Shown: positions 1 through 12,224, numbered from the stretch's first letter. The stretch: DNA of 64,000 bases from Enoplolaimus lenunculus (GCA_030248215.1 JASANG010000457.1:106045-170044); one strand, 5' to 3'. Numbers and translations are program-made. Notes: generated by a model not told the origin, from the letters alone.

Positions 1-33
1 ACACTGTTCCGCCCCTGTTCTTTACATTGGCCA
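1..33 (-). repeat. End of a TTAGGC-type hAT MITE, cut by window edge
   Basis: The first 33 bases match the terminal inverted repeat seen at the ends of the complete copies at 2492-2651 and 57066-57264 (gttctttacattggcc at the outer edge). The rest of the element would lie to the left of the window. Confidence 0.6.
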
Positions 34-299
34 AAATCAGGAAGTAAATTTCTCGGTGTTGAAAATTCTAGCTGATAAAAGTAACTGCAAAGTCTCTTCG
101 GCAAAATAACTGAAATTTCAGCTTGCTAAATTGCGTTTAAAACTGATTTTGCTGCATTTTGATGGGGATTTGTGTACAATCTGTTGTTGATCGTCCACTC
201 CGAAAACAGTTTAAACTCGCTCAAATATGGCAATCAACATAAAAATTGCTAAAATGCTGTTTGCTCTATAAAAGTCTAGGTTTAAAAGTAAAATGTCCA

Positions 300-480
300 T
301 AAATAATGTTACTTTTATTATTGTAGTTCTACATCAACCATATTCCTAAGCCTAAGACTAACCGTAAAAACAAGTGTTTACGTTTTATGCCCAAGCAAAA
401 ACAGTCTAAAATCCAATCCTACTTCATTACAGTCGTTCGGGAAAACGAGAAAGCCATAAAGCAACATGGGCCGCACTGTT
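300..480 (+). repeat. Degenerate GCCTAA-rich repeat copy
   Basis: Contains cctaagcctaagactaa followed by the agtctaaa box and a cattacag box in the same order as the complete MITEs at 9592 and 52651. No clean ends were found. A similar inverted piece lies at about 840-960 and ends in tttacattggct. These look like worn copies of the same family. Confidence 0.5.
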
Positions 481-1210
481 AATCTTTTACAGATATTTTT
501 GTGTAAATTTTCAGGCTTTTGAAATACAAATTCTATCCGGTGAGCCGATATCAGTATGCTGCTTAAAAATCTGTTGCTCAGGTATGCCTAATGGTATTTA
601 ATACGATTTCTGAAAGATTGAGAGCGAATTCCATGAACAAGTTTAGAGCAAGTAAGAAGCTACGCCACGCGAGCTCATTACACCCTCTTCTTCTACGCTA
701 GAAACTAATATTTTTATAGCTGAAAAACAAAACATTTTTATGTTTGCAAGTAAAAAGTTTCCCCCACTTTTACATCGTAACGGAGGAAACTACAAAAGTG
801 CAGATCACAAAATAAGTGTTTTTACGTACCACTGCTATAGAGTAAACTTTAATTTTACACTATTCTTTGTTTAGGCTTAGTTATAGGGTTACCTTTTACG
901 CTTATGCTTAGGAATATGGTTATATTGTTGTTACATAGACTTGATCTTTACATTGGCTGATATTTCAGTTTTCGATTATTTTATTTCTTGAAATATTTCA
1001 CACATTTACTACATTATATTTGGTATATTTGATCCTGGGGTTGCAACATAATGTTTTTATTTAGATGCACTTGTAATTATTACCTACATATTTACATCGT
1101 AAATGTATCGTTTCTTCATGAATCACCCAGAATCGGTCTTTCCTCTTGATCCGTAGCTCGGATTTGCTGAGCTTTTGGTTGTGCTGAACATGGTTCCAGC
1201 ACCCAGTTAC

Positions 1211-1330
1211 CGTTTCGTTGCAGATTGAAGCGATCAAAGTTGGAAATAAGGCGAGGGAACTAATGGCGCGGACCAACACGGATTTGGCACAGTTCCATGT
1301 GGCAGGGTCGTACAAATGCCGGAATAAAAT
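1211..1330 (-). CDS. Candidate internal exon, unrecognised gene
   Basis: On the minus strand a T-rich tract and AG precede a 120-nt open stretch of 40 codons, followed by a donor AAACG|gtaact. It reads ILFRHLYDPATWNCAKSV and onward through a hydrophobic stretch (SSLALFPTLIASIC). A possible first exon lies upstream at 1581-1552 (MLFRAIRTIF, donor gtaaac) and joins in the same phase. GC content and codon quality are above the flanks. No family was recognised, and no downstream exon was found before the window edge. It could be chance. Confidence 0.3.
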
Positions 1331-2491
1331 CTCAAAAAAATTTTTCTCGGTTCTATTCTTTTTAACTTTCAGAGCAAGTTGAAACCTTTTCGATAGACTG
1401 ACTATTTAATAGTTTTATCGTTTGTCGAATTTTTCAAACCTTCACTTTCTAATTTAGTTAGAAATTGTACTAAACATTTTCTTAAATTACATTCATTTTT
1501 AGTGGAAGAAAGGGCGCGGTTTTCCGTGGACCCCAACGAGAGGCTGTTTACAAAAATGGTTCGTATCGCGCGGAAAAGCATGAAATTTCCGCGACCCAAC
1601 GCTGTTGCGTTCAATGATCGCTAAATCCATCCTATCGAAACTAAAACGTTTCGAAATATTTAATTTAATTACAGGAATTTGACTTAAACGTGTTGCCTCT
1701 ACGCTGTTCCTTCTGTAAAGTCTATTCAGTAAACTCTGGAAACCAACCGTATGATATTGTAAAATATCAATTATTTGGTTAATATTTAATTATTAATTCC
1801 TGTTCCACATATTTGTTTTCTCGTCGAATTTGACTTAACTTTTTGTGGCACTAGTGAAATCGCGGACTGTCTTGAGCTGTCTTTAGTTCACACAAACTAA
1901 AACAGCCTATTTTGATATAACCGTGAATTCATCCAGTGCCATTGAAAGTTCTAATCGTTTGTTTTTTAGTAATTAATAAAATAATTTTGTGTTTATAAAA
2001 AGCTGTGCCTGATAATTAATAATTTATTTATGGATACTCAAATTAAAATTATAATCAAATAGACTTCGACGATTCATATAATCACGCCCAAATCCTAGGT
2101 TAGGTACATAATTGAGTTACTGAAGTGACCCGAATAAGAAGGGGGTTGAAATTTATTTGGCCTCTAGAGAGGGTAACCCGTGTTACTCAGTTTCACGGAC
2201 TGTTAAAATTTAAGTGATTAATTCGAAATTTTCTGTTCGGTGATGCAATTTTAAAGTATTAATTAATTAAACTTGTGCAATTCAGTCTGTTTTTGTAGCG
2301 TTGGAGAAGTGATTAACATAAAATTATGGTCGTTTCGGGTATGGAACAAAAAGTATAAAATTTTGAAGCGTAAATGCCACTTTGAAAAAATCAATCTACC
2401 AGATAAACAATTAAACTTGATGCTGTGATGATTAGTTTGAAATCGCTTTTAGCTCAGTAATTATACCAGATACGACAGTGTTTCAAATCGT
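1331..2491. other. No gene seen apart from the 30-nt exon candidate
   Basis: AT-rich sequence. At 2125-2200 there is a piece starting gacccgaataagaaggggg that matches, inverted, the foldback at 6718-6787. Nothing else could be assigned. Confidence 0.5.
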
Positions 2492-2651
2492 GGCTCATGT
2501 AAAGATCAGAGGCGGAACGTTATTACGTAGGACTGGAATAGAGTAAGTTTAAGCTTTAGACTAATTTCGCTTAGGTTTAGATATATAAGCTCGTTCTTAC
2601 GCTTATGAGTATGGTTATATTAGTGTTCCGCACCAGTTCTATATATTGGCC
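2492..2651 (-). mobile_element. TTAGGC-type hAT MITE, complete
   Basis: A 160-bp element starting ggctcatgtaaagatcag and ending ctatatattggcc. It is flanked by an exact 8-bp duplication, caaatcgt, at 2484-2491 and 2652-2659. The inside carries degenerate TTAGG-like words (gcttaggtttag). The 8-bp duplication is typical of the hAT superfamily. It has no coding capacity, so it must be moved by a transposase from elsewhere. Confidence 0.85.
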
Positions 2652-2897
2652 CAAATCGTTTCCAATTCATACGATTATTCTATACTAAAAGTTGTTTTGC
2701 TAAAAGTAACGGCTGACTTCAATATATTAAAGATGGTTGCAAAGCTGGTCTGACACCAGAAGGGGATATGGAGGCTCAATCCCTCCCGATACAAAATTTT
2801 GAACCGGGCTTACTGAGCATTCCTATACTTTTAGCCCTCTTAGAACAGGGCGCTTTTTACACTTTTGTAACAGTAACATAAACACATAAATTAAGAC

Positions 2898-2984
2898 ATG
2901 GGGGCATTCAACGCGTTGCAGTTGCCAAGCCTCGACCGGCTACCGGATGTGGCAGAAAAATATCTAAAAGTTCCTAAAGAAAAG
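2898..2984 (+). CDS. Candidate first coding exon, unrecognised gene
   Basis: An ATG with a fair context (gacATGG) opens 29 codons reading MGAFNALQLPSLDRLPDVAE and on through KYLKVPKEK, ending at a weak donor (AAAG|gttcgt) in phase 0. Base composition is richer in GC than the surroundings. No convincing second exon was found downstream, so either the gene continues through long introns or this is a chance reading frame. Confidence 0.3.
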
Positions 2985-4917
2985 GTTCGTTTTATTATAT
3001 TTTTGACACCAACAACAAATATCCGGTATACGGTACGTTTACACCGGATACAGATGTAAATTATTTTGCCTGATATTGGTCTACATCTGCATTTCCGGTC
3101 AGTCCCTGGCAGTTGCAGTTCAACAGCTTACCTGCGGATTTTGAAGTCTCTTGCAACAATTTTAAACCAAAACATCAGTCAGTAACCAGTTGTAAAACAA
3201 ACTATAGGTATGGATTTGATATTCTTGGTGCAGAAGTTTCTTGCGCAGAATTAACCGTTTAGCGACCAAATTCCTCACTGGAATAACGTTAGTATCTAAT
3301 TCTGGTTAAACAAAAGTACCTTTTTAATCAGTAAAACAGGTCAAAAAACTTTCGTAGAATTAAACCAGCGGAAGGCATTGGCCCAAATTTAAGCCCAGCT
3401 TTTAGGCTTACGTTTAAGCTCAGGCATAAGTAGTGTTTATGTTTTCAGTTTTCAAAGAGCCCTAATTTCAACTGTGTGTCGCGATTTCCAAGTCAGCGAA
3501 TGCCGACACAGCTGCCAATTTCAATTTTGACATAAAACTAAACTGAATTAAATACATGAAACGAACCCTATTTTTAATCGCACCCATTATGGCATGTGGG
3601 CTTTTTCGCAGTTGATGAGAACTTCAAAACTACTATGCCGAGCAGGGCGTTTAAAAATCGCACTGAAATTTCAGTAAAAATATTCAAAACTGATCCATGT
3701 TTATTTTTGGGACCTACCCATAAGAAGATAGGGAGATTTGCGAAACTAGGAGACTGGGAATCTTTAGGCTAGGCGTAAGATTGATAGATTTTAGGCTAAA
3801 GCAGGCATGAGGCATTTATATTTAACATTGACCAAGAAACATCAAACATTATCATCAACGTGCAACAACGCCAACAATTGCAACAGCAATCATTGCGACT
3901 ACTGCTAAAACGGAATAATGATCGCATATATACAGTGTTGACATTGCAGTACCGTATTGTTAGCGTTGTTTACGGAAGGCAATTGTTAACAACAGTTGCA
4001 ACTGTATACAGATATATACAATACAACTGCAACTTCATGCATTAACAGACTGCAAAATGGACGCAATCCACAGTGCAAGATAATAAACGTTACTCACAGC
4101 GAACACAACAAAATGAGTCAAACTTTAGCATTGTACCTCAAAACTTCAGGGTCGTAATTGTTGAGGGGGCGTGCGCTAAAATCTCCCCCTCTTATATTTT
4201 GTTGGAGTTAATGTGTCTTTGCAAGGGTTAGTAGGATTTATGAAACAAAAGGTATAGCAGCTACATTTTGTAGATTATATTTCAAAATACCGTCCAAACA
4301 GTTATAAACATCGCATCTGGGACACAGGAAACGGGAGCGCAACCGGTACACGGATATCTTCGCACTCCTGGCTCAAATGTTTTTCTACTGTCTCGACGAA
4401 ACCTGATGTTACGAAATTTTGGCTGTGCCCGCCATGTAACTCTTCCTGCACCGTCTATTAATAATACTTGAACGCGAGGTTGCATATGGTTTTAAAAATG
4501 CCGCCCTTGTGGGGCCCATCTTGGTAAACTGAATTTTTTTATCGCGAGGACAAACTTTATACAGCTTGGTCACATTTTAGTTTGGGTCTGTAGGATCTGT
4601 TTGAACGAGACGCAACTATCCTAGCGCCAGACCTGACGGAGTATCTAACCCTTGCGTTTTCGCAAAGTAAACATGTCCAAGCTAATTACCTGCGTAAACG
4701 TTCAGAAATTTTTATCAAAATTCCAAAACAGCTAAAGCGGGTGGATTTAAAATTTAAAAACTTTTCGTGCATCCAAAAATATTGACACAAAAATTAGAAC
4801 TCAAAATTCAACCAATATAGTTTACCTTGATAGTAGATAAAAACACAGTGAATAACAATTGAATAAATAAATTGCAGAGTTTTGCTGGAAATTTGTCTCG
4901 AAGCAGGACCGCAGTAA
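2985..4917. other. Mostly repeat-like intergenic or intronic DNA
   Basis: A worn TTAGGC-like patch lies near 3385-3440 and another near 3760-3810. The minus strand is open from 4485 to 4282, starting at an ATG (MQPRVQVLLIDGAGRVTWR), with a GC-richer composition, but it has no recognisable domain and no clear splice sites. I do not call it a gene. Confidence 0.4.
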
Positions 4918-5519
4918 GAGGATGCTAACAAGACTGAGACTCCCTCCACCCTCAGGATAAGTTCGACATCCCTAAAAACTTTAAGCCTCGCTTGTTAGTC
5001 ATGTGAAATGCTTGCCGGCAATAAGAGGATGCTAACGTGACTGAAGCTTCCTCCACCCTCAGAACAATTCGTTTAAAAGGTTTGAGCCTCGCTTGTTAGT
5101 CATGTGAAATGCTTGCCGGCAATAAGAGGATGCTAACGTGACTGAAGCTTCCTCCACCCTCAGAACAATTCCTTTAAAAGATTTGAGCCTCGCTTGTTAA
5201 TCATGTGAAATGCTTGCCGGCAATAAGAGGATGCTAACGTGACTGAAGCTTCCTCCACCCTCAGAACAATTCCTTTAAAAGATTTGAGCCTCGCTTGTTA
5301 ATCATGTGAAATGCTTGCCGGCAATAAGAGGATGCTAACGTGACTGAAGCTTCCTCCACCCTCAGAACAATTCGTTTAAAAGATTTGAGCCTCGCTTGTT
5401 AATCATGTGAAATGCTTGCCGGCAATAAGAGGATGCTAACGTGACTGAAGCTTCCTCCACCCTCAGAACAATTCGTTTAAAAGATTTGAGCCTCGCTTGT
5501 TAGTCATGTGAAATGCTTG
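4918..5519 (+). repeat. Tandem array, six units of about 101 bp
   Basis: The word gaggatgctaac recurs at 4918, 5025, 5126, 5227, 5328 and 5429. The first spacing is 107 and the others are exactly 101. Each unit carries cttcctccaccctcag and gcctcgcttgtta. Units 2 to 6 differ by only a few bases, while the first is more diverged. It looks like a young satellite-type expansion. Confidence 0.95.
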
Positions 5520-6438
5520 CATATGTCTGTCTTAAAAATTGTTCACGGTGCCTTGTGCCCAGTCGATCTGGTTGTAAACCTATGAGGAAAGAGCGGATTC
5601 AGAAAACAATCGCCCCAAAACCAATCAATCCAGGGTTTCAACAATTGTGGAAAGATGAGATGTGTGCGTCTGCTTACTCTTGTCTTCAACCGTCCATGGT
5701 TCGTCTGTTTGGAAAATAGTTTCCACTACACCCGGGCACCTTTGTCTTACTATTTAAACCATGAATTTGGCGGACGTGGACTAAAATGTTAGTTTTTAAC
5801 CTGACATTGGGAATTGGCTTGAAATAATCCATCAACAGTGTCTCAATTGGGCAAATCCTTCGGTTAACAGTTGCTTTGATGCCGCTCTGAAAACACATCG
5901 TAAACGTTCGGTACACACGCATGTAAAATATGCTCAACTATTGCTCATAGCATCAATGTATATACTATTTGAACTCGAAAACATGTCAATTGTGCAGTAC
6001 TTAGAACTCAAAATTGAAAATAATTTTTTAATATTACATTTGAAAATATCAGCGATGCTTTATTCGAAAACTTTTATATCCTGACATAAAAGCGTGGTCG
6101 TTAACGGCCAGGCGAAAAATTGGACTAAATTCGCGAAGACTATACGATCAACGGACGCAGACAGTGGGATCGATATTTTGAGAGATTCGATCCCCTTTCG
6201 GAATTTTCAACAGAAACGAAAAAGCACTTTTAACAAGATATGGAATTGCCTGACGGGTAGGAGACCCTGTGAAAATTGTAATCCATTGGAACAACTTTTG
6301 ATCAAATCATACAATGTTTGATAAGCACGTTTAGAAATTGTAAAAAATTTCAAAACACGAAAAGTATCTTCTTTGCAGAAAGATTCGGCCACTGAAAGCT
6401 AAACACTAATACGCTTACGGCAGATATAATGATCACGA

Positions 6439-6481
6439 TATTATTATTATTATTATTATTATTATATTATTATTATTATTA
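6439..6481 (+). repeat. ATT microsatellite
   Basis: About 43 bp of near-perfect ATT triplets with one break. Confidence 0.9.
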
Positions 6482-6717
6482 TATGTCAATTAACCGTAAT
6501 TGTAGCGCATAAATGACTCCAGGACCAAATAACTTGAGTTCGAAACTTTAAAGCTTACTTATATTTTGAAATTACATTCTTAAGTATAACCTTGCATGAT
6601 CGCTCAAGCTATTGACACAAGTCAAGTAAACGTTTAATTCAACGGATAATTGCAGTACCGGATATGTATCAGTAACGAAGGGCGGCGGTGCGTGGGTAAA
6701 AAATAAATAACAGTCGG

Positions 6718-6787
6718 AAACCGAATAACAAGGGGGGTGCCCTCTGGAGAGGCCAAATAAATATTAGCCCCCCTTTTATTCGGGTCA
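6718..6787. repeat. Short G-run foldback element
   Basis: The left arm, accgaataacaagggggg, pairs with the right arm, ccccccttttattcgggt, around a short core (ctctggagaggccaaat). The same sequence, in the opposite orientation and truncated, occurs at 2125-2200. It looks like a very small MITE. Confidence 0.55.
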
Positions 6788-7114
6788 CAACAGTATTTTA
6801 TTATTATTGTAATTACTATTATTATTACTATTTTTCTTATTATTATTAATATTATTATAAGCAATGCTAGTAGCAACTTTAAACAAACAACAATGTTGCG
6901 GTTGTCCAAATTTAGATTTCAAATAATTTTGCATTAAGCTGTATTAATACAGAAATATAAATTGTACAAATTCGCGTACAAAGGGACAACACAACACCGG
7001 GGAAACACAATTAAAAAATTAAACAATTTAGCCAGGAAATCCACCTACACTTTGATGCAAAATACTAACTGATTCAATATACTTAGGCATTGTATTTTAA
7101 CGAAAGTATTATAC

Positions 7115-7168
7115 AATAATAATAATAATAATAATAATAATATAATAAATAATAATAATAATAATAAT
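7115..7168 (+). repeat. AAT microsatellite
   Basis: About 54 bp of AAT triplets with two interruptions. Confidence 0.9.
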
Positions 7169-8242
7169 TCTGAGTCACACCAACACGATGTTCGAAGTTT
7201 TAGTAGTGATATTTTAGCAAAAAAATCGCATCAAAATAGAATGTCCAACACAAAAGCAAGATTTATACTCAATATTAAACATAAACGGATAGTAAGAACA
7301 GACATAGAAACGAATAGGAATGAAAATAACGGAAACGGAAAACATATACAAGTATAAATGATTTTTAAACTTTTATACGTATTCTATATTTCAACAAAAC
7401 AACTGAGGTATGTGAATACTCATCCGGCTAAATAAACTTTTGTAGAAAGTATACCGGTCCGGCCCAAATTTTGAAAAATTTTACTGTGATTTATACAACT
7501 GTCTGCTGATAATAAGCGGAAATTGTGGTATTTTTTATTTCTATAACGGAAACGGAAATAGGAACATATTTTTACAGCAAACGAATATCCGGTTACATCT
7601 AGATATTATAAAAAGATCACACTACCTGTACAGATTTAACACGGGGTGTGAAAGTTTTCTCGTTTTTAACTGGCTGGTTAAGGTTGTTTCAATTACTGTA
7701 ACTCCACAGAGGTTATGAAGCTTAGAACTGTTTCAAAGCGATGATCTTTACTAAGGCCAGGGCCGAAGCCGGGATTTCAAAAAGATTCACAGTAGTGGCT
7801 GTTCAAGTTTGGTTCATATGAAGCAAAAGTATATTGATTTCAACCTTAAATGCAGTCTAAATCTCCAACAAACATAAGCGGAAACATTGGTTTGAAAAAG
7901 AACCAAAATTTTAGCGCAAAAAAATGAATATATTTTGCCAATTGAAGATCTGATTTTTATCTCGTTTTATTGGCCGTATGGTCTAGACAGGGGCGCAATC
8001 CAACCAAAAATTTCTGACGGAGGGGGGTCTGGCAAAAGTTAAAACACAACTTTTACTGTATGCTGCATATGTGCAAATTTTCCGACAGAGTAACTTGTAA
8101 CTTTGGGAACATAAAATTTTTCACAAAAAATTGTCTGACGGGATCGTACGCCCGTCCCCCTCTCTGGATCCGCTAGTGGGTTCAGGCCCAGTTATGGGGT
8201 CTCTGCCGGGGCTGGGCCATAGGGTAGATCTAACTGGCGGCA

Positions 8243-8758
8243 CCGTGGTAACTTTGTAATGTTCAATTTCAATTTGTTGTATGCAGTAGCTATAGATTCA
8301 TGATCCGATGGCCAATGTTTAATTTACACATTTGTCGGCAAATATGTAAAGTAGTTGAAGTAAAAAATATATTTTAAAAACTTCGCATTTTAGAAAACTG
8401 TGGGATTATAAAACTTCGCATTTTAGAAAACTGTGGGATTATAAAAAAGCTTAAACTTGGGTAAAATAATCAACTCCAGTGTACCAATTTTAAAGCACAA
8501 CCGTGGTAACTTTGTAATGTTCAATTTCAATTTGTTGTATGCAGTAGCTATAGATTCATGATCCGATGGCCAATGTTTAATTTACACATTTGTCGGCAAA
8601 TATGTAAAGTAGTTGAAGTAAAAAATATATTTTAAAAACTTCGCATTTTAGAAAACTGTGGGATTATAAAACTTCGCATTTTAGAAAACTGTGGGATTAT
8701 AAAAAAGCTTAAACTTGGGTAAAATAATCAACTCCAGTGTACCAATTTTAAAGCACAA
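8243..8758 (+). repeat. Exact tandem duplication of 258 bp
   Basis: 8243-8500 and 8501-8758 appear identical by eye, both starting ccgtggtaac and ending taaagcacaa. Each copy itself contains a 33-bp direct repeat built on cttcgcattttagaaaac. The duplication is very recent or an assembly artefact. Confidence 0.9.
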
Positions 8759-9591
8759 CTTCACAATTATAAAAATAAGGTTGTGAATTAACAACAATTG
8801 AAGTTTTAAAACCAAAATATATTCCGCACAACAGGAGGAAATGAACTCGAAGCTTCATATATTTACAAAAAAAGAGCAGATGGTACTAAAATCAAACAAC
8901 TCGCGAAACGCAACCACTTTAAAGACTGAAATAGTGAAAATTTGCAAATCAATATTTAAACAAAGACCATCAATACTGAATAAATACTTTCCAATTGCGC
9001 GCCAAAACTTCTGTCACGCCATCCGCGTCCGTTGCACAAAAAAGTTCACATACACAGCCACGCGCGGCTCGCTGAATCGCGTTATACAGCTGTCAAAATA
9101 TATACTCTGTTCAGCCAAAAATAATTAAATGCATCATGCAAACAAAGAAACAAACAGTAAAATTATATAAATCATGAGACAAGACGCATAATTTGAAAAA
9201 TTTCCACCCGCAGATATCGAACAACAAACTTTATACCGTTTGCTCAACGTAGCTCCACCCCAGGGGATATAAAGATTGTATCAGTTACACCACGAGGGTG
9301 CCACTACCTTTCTATGTAACAACTTTACTGTTTATTTTAGTATTAATTGCAATGCGCGTGTGCATGCAACGTGAATTTGTCACAATTGCACAGATGTTCT
9401 CAAACTGATAAACTTGAGCAGCAAGTAAAGCAACTACAGCTTGGCGAGTTGGGAGGGTGGGTGACAGCAACTCGCCACGACCATTTCAAACCGATATTTG
9501 TGGAGAGAAGAAAAAAATCCGGCATTATACGGTAAAGTTTGCGGTCCTAGAAGGTGTAAATTTTATCTTTACTCGAGGTCATACCTTTGCT
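8759..9591. other. No gene supported
   Basis: A 95-codon open frame at 8841-9128 starts with ATG (MNSKLHIFTKKEQ) but is lysine/asparagine-rich, as expected of AT-rich noncoding DNA. It has no recognised domain. Confidence 0.4.
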
Positions 9592-9758
9592 GGCCCATGT
9601 ATAGAACAGGGCGGGAATAGTAGTATAAGCATATTTTTAACCCTAAGTCTAAGCCTAAGCCTAAACCAAATCCGAAGCAAAAAAGTTAGTCTAAAGCTTA
9701 AACTGACTCTATTACAGCGCCGCCGTAAAACTATCCGGCCCTGTTCTTTACATGGGCC
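9592..9758 (+). mobile_element. TTAGGC-type hAT MITE
   Basis: 167 bp between ggcccatgtatagaacag and ctgttctttacatgggcc, which form the terminal inverted repeat. The interior holds ctaagtctaagcctaagcc followed by the agtctaaagcttaaactga box. The flanks (cctttgct and ccttttgct) look like a target duplication with one extra base. Confidence 0.8.
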
Positions 9759-11113
9759 CCTTTTGCTGAACTGAAAAATTTTGCTGCGCTCAAGACACAG
9801 ACTTGATTTTCATGATAATCGGTTAGGTGTCTCCGCATAATTATTGCACAACCGAAACACTTTTATAAATGATGCATTATATTGATTTGACGTGGATTCT
9901 TATATTAAACACAGCATGGCAATTTCTTTGTTTTTCTTTCTATTAAATAATTTTTTGAAATGTCTGAAATGTTGACTACAAGGGACTCCAGTAAACAAAA
10001 CAAAAAATACATTTTGCATATTTTCAAACGACAATAATTCTGTATTTCCATAAATCATTCAGTATACGGAAATTTTAAGAAACCAAAAGAGCAGGTTTGT
10101 AGTTCCTCCCATACGACAGAAATGTGGTGGGGTGCCTTTGAGTAAAATTACCCAAATTTTTGAACCATTTTGGTGCTTGTTTTATTCAAAGGGCCGGGCC
10201 GAGGTTAGGCCTCGCAATGTCCCACGTGCCCATCTATGAGCCCGCCATATATGTGACCCAGTGAGGACCTTGTGTGAGATTTCCAGGATCGGTGTTAAAT
10301 TGGCCGCCCTTGAGGTCCCAGATGATATAAAAATTTTATACAGTCTTGGCGTGCTCAAACACCAAGTTCACTATTAGTGATAGGAAGCAGTGTGTATTAT
10401 GTTTGACATTTTGTCATATAACAGGACGTTCGAGAGATCGAGCTAGAAGCCACACATTTTGATAGTCAATGCCTGCACAAACTCTTAGTTTGCAATAATT
10501 CTATAGAAAAATATGCTAAAAGCAGATTGGTGGTTACTAATCATGACACCACTCAAGAGGGCAACTGCCCCCGTGAACAAGCAGATTTTGAAAAGACGCT
10601 CAGTAGGTTGCAGGGGGTTGCCCCACAAACCATAATAAGCAATTCATTGAAGTATTAACACCGTTGTCAAATACATCCGGTATGCTCTGGCCTATGAGAA
10701 AAGGAATGCTTTAATATAACGTGGGGAGGCGGTAGCCTCCATCCTGTGCTTAGTGCCTTTGGAAGTGTAGAAAACTCACAGGTGTGACATCCCGCTGAAT
10801 AGCTGAATTTGATGTATAAAGTATACTCAGTTTCTAAAAATTTGGGCGGAGTAACCGACTGTGGGTAGGAAACTAAAAATGTTCCTACAAAAAGCATATA
10901 AAATATATTAACTTCATCAAGAGTCAAATGCCGCTGAAAATTAAAGGCACTTGTTTCAGTTTTCCGCCACACTAGTGTTAATTTGATAGAAGGCAAAAAC
11001 ATTTTTCCCTACACTACTGGTCATTATTTTCCCAAAAGAGCGTAGTCTGAAGCTTTGGTTCAAACTTCAGTCCAAACCTAAAGCCCAAGTCTCGAATTAA
11101 GCCTAAGCCTATG
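9759..11113. other. No gene supported
   Basis: The minus strand is open from 11002 to 10667 (111 codons), but the protein resembles nothing I know and has no clear splice sites. 11040-11113 is a degenerate GCCTAA patch. Confidence 0.4.
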
Positions 11114-11336
11114 CACTGCAAAAAATGGTGAGTCAAATTGGCTCTTTCCGAAATAGGCTTTTATGGACTACACAAACTGAGTCAAATTTGACTCCGCCAG
11201 AGTTTAATTTATAACTAACTGAGAGATTCATTGAGTCGAATTTGACTCAGGCGGAGTCGAATTTTGACACAGTTTGTGTAATCAGGAAAAGTCTATTTCA
11301 GAGAGAGTCAATTTGACTCACCTTTTTTGCAGAGTG
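11114..11336. mobile_element. Long-arm foldback with GAGTCAAATTTGACTC motif
   Basis: A 223-bp element whose two halves are near reverse complements. The left arm reads cactgcaaaaaatggtgagt; the reverse complement of the right end reads cactctgcaaaaaaggtga. Inner arms carry repeated GAGTCAAATT/AATTTGACTC. It lies inside a GCCTAA-rich patch, which resumes on both sides (aagcctatg and cctacttatt), so it seems to have inserted into the older repeat. No clean target duplication was read. Confidence 0.75.
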
Positions 11337-11953
11337 CCTACTTATTTTAGTATTAATCCTGTCATTATTTGTGACGGGGGGGGCTTTTTATTTGCTAAAA
11401 GCAAACGTATACCAAAATATTAAATGTTAGAAATATGTTACCAGGGGTGGAGATGAATACACACACTCTAGCGCAAGGATTGGTTCGGCAATTATACTAA
11501 AATTGTATATGAAAATTGAGTACAACCGGAGATGTGGTTCCAGCTCAGATAGGATGATTTTTGCCGAAAATTTCGACATTTTTTTATATTAATGAAACTT
11601 TTCGTATTTTTAATATCAGAAAAAGTTGTTATTTTCAATGAGTTTATTGTAAATTCATTGTGTAATTCTCGACTTGACGTTTAAATTTCGCAAATTTCTC
11701 AAAAACGAAGTTGGAAAACAATTTTTTTACCAAATACTTCACAGTTGCTGGGAAAATTACCAAATTACCAAATGATTTTGCATTATTGCAGGAGATTATG
11801 TTGCATTTTCGGCAGAAAATGTGCCATCTTGGAGTCAAGGGAATGCTTGTTTTTTCTGAAACTTCTAAACTTATCCGCTGGCTATATTCGTTGAGACTGC
11901 GTGGACCCGATGAACTCATTGCAACAGATTCGCGGAATATGAAAAAATTACAG
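11337..11953. other. No gene seen
   Basis: AT-rich sequence with overlapping short frames on both strands. None shows a domain or consistent splice sites. Confidence 0.4.
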
Positions 11954-12025
11954 CTCCCAGACGGGGAATTGAACCACGGTCTCCCGCGTGACAGGCGGGG
12001 ATACTCACCACTATACTATCTGTGA
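11954..12025 (-). tRNA. tRNA-Asp (GTC)
   Basis: The reverse complement is 72 nt and closely matches eukaryotic tRNA-Asp: it has tagtatagtggtgagtatc (D arm, A box), cccgcctgtcacgcggg (anticodon arm with GTC) and ggttcaattcc (T loop, B box). The acceptor stem pairs at six of seven positions, the third pair being A-G. The T stem has one T-C mismatch. The discriminator base is G, as expected for Asp. A T6 tract 9 nt downstream would end RNA polymerase III transcription. No intron is present. The two mismatches leave open whether it is fully functional. Confidence 0.88.
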
Positions 12026-12224
12026 CACGTACCCCCCGTCGTTAGTGACTTTTAGTGCATCGTTCAAGTTTAAATACAGTATGCAATATAAGCTACATCA
12101 TAGAATGGGTATAAATAGAACAAAAAAAATTAAAATTGTACGTTGTATTCTGTGCGCCTCGGTGACACACCTCAATACTCGGATTCAATGGATCTGGATT
12201 TGGCTTAGACTTTCACTTTAGCGT
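12026..12224. other. Upstream flank of the tRNA
   Basis: This lies 5' of the minus-strand tRNA. No further tRNA or gene was seen. Confidence 0.4.

Larger units (their letters stand above)
5520..8242. other. No gene seen; microsatellites and repeats
   Basis: Short open frames occur but show no domain or splice logic. The stretch holds two trinucleotide microsatellites and a small foldback, listed separately. Around 7980-8180 it has a GC-rich patch with runs of G and C that resembles other low-copy repeats in the window. Confidence 0.5.

Noticed and set aside
10667-11002. 111-codon minus-strand frame
   Set aside because: No family resemblance, no splice logic, and flanking repeats on one side; open frames of this size are expected by chance in 64 kb.
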